DNA of 64,000 bases from Nemophila menziesii (Eukaryota > Streptophyta > Magnoliopsida > Boraginales > Hydrophyllaceae). Under the pieces are notes generated by a model. That model worked only from the letters and a program-made list of their open reading frames with translations. It was not told the DNA's origin and ran no database searches. The stretch lies in assembly GCA_029959085.1 (NCBI GenBank), contig JARWIR010000093.1:806001-870000 (forward strand). The letters are read 5' to 3'. Shown piece after piece: positions 63,940-64,000 of the stretch; within the stretch, counting starts at the first letter, position 1, and the number at the start of each line of letters is the position of its first letter. The position numbers were made by a program, and so were the translations under genes.

Positions 63940-64000
63940 AAAACTTGGTGGTCCTTTGTGTGCTCTAAAATAAATGCAAAAAGTAATCGAACCACAACCG

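Larger units (their letters stand above)
58363..64000 (-). mobile_element. LTR retrotransposon 2, LARD-type
   Basis: Minus-strand element: 3' LTR 58363-59931 (1569 bp), internal region 59932-63945 (about 4.0 kb), 5' LTR from 63946 on, of which the window shows 55 bp. LTR identity: TGGTGGTCCTTTGTGTG at 58363 recurs at 63946, with one difference in 55 bases. It has a primer-binding site, a polypurine tract and a decayed Gln-rich/coiled-coil ORF but no protease, RT, RNase H or integrase, and so must use another element's enzymes. Large LTRs and a multi-kb largely non-coding interior fit LARDs. It inserted into LINE F. Confidence 0.92.

Overview
The window is nuclear DNA of a flowering plant, almost certainly a eudicot. 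It holds intron-bearing plant genes (an EXO84C exocyst gene, an R1/RPP13-type NLR, two restorer-of-fertility-like PPR genes) and plant-type L1 LINEs whose ORF2 carries a C-terminal RNase H domain. It also has tRNA-derived SINE, hAT, Mutator-like and LTR elements with clear target-site duplications (TSDs). Nothing bacterial, organellar or viral was seen. The species cannot be named from sequence alone. About three quarters of the window is transposon or transposon-derived.

Layout. 1-3258: 3' part of a large LTR element on +. 3260-6612: two decayed LINEs, facing each other. 7061-8217: a broken copy of the last three exons of EXO84C, fused to a 160-bp intron-like module. 8836-11715: a one-exon NLR gene with degenerate nucleotide-binding motifs. 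11881-21290: two related L1 elements (A, B) in a row on -. 22895-28916: the complete six-exon EXO84C gene; a 1.5-kb Mutator-like insertion lies just beyond its 3' end. 29480-32822: LINE debris and a second Mutator-like element carrying a nested MITE. 33105-33776: a small unrecognised two-exon gene. 34409-35824: a SINE, then a GPN3 GTPase pseudogene fused to the same 160-bp module. 37250-38470: a LINE relic split by a 703-bp hAT element. 39052-40281: a young 5'-truncated LINE with an open reading frame. 40397-42118: selenium-binding-protein remnant and PPR gene 1. 42331-52410: two nearly intact LINEs (D on +, E on -) meeting tail to tail. 52845-54349: a third Mutator-like element with a perfect 9-bp TSD. 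54813-56243: PPR gene 2. 56868-57253: exons of two unrelated genes (D-2-hydroxyglutarate dehydrogenase and a RecQ helicase) side by side. 57302-58362: a LINE endonuclease relic. 58363-64000: a large non-autonomous LTR element (LARD type) on -, related to the one at the left edge.

How it fits together. The functional host genes are probably EXO84C (vesicle tethering), the NLR (immunity, perhaps as a non-canonical or decoy receptor), the two PPR genes (mitochondrial RNA processing) and possibly the 165-aa gene at 33105. Around them is a dense record of gene-fragment capture: EXO84C, GPN3, SBP, D2HGDH and RecQ pieces all retain introns or splice borders, so they moved as DNA, not as cDNA.

The most unusual signals are: (i) hairpins with covarying stems next to the polypurine tract and at the LTR end of the two related LTR elements, with a second hairpin-plus-polypurine module 1.3-1.4 kb upstream in both; (ii) a series of TGGG/CCCA hairpins inside a Mutator-like element; (iii) a tandem array in an EXO84C intron that repeats the real 5' splice junction; (iv) a conserved 4-nt stop/start overlap between ORF1 and ORF2 of the LINEs; and (v) a shared intron-like module abutting two different truncated genes.
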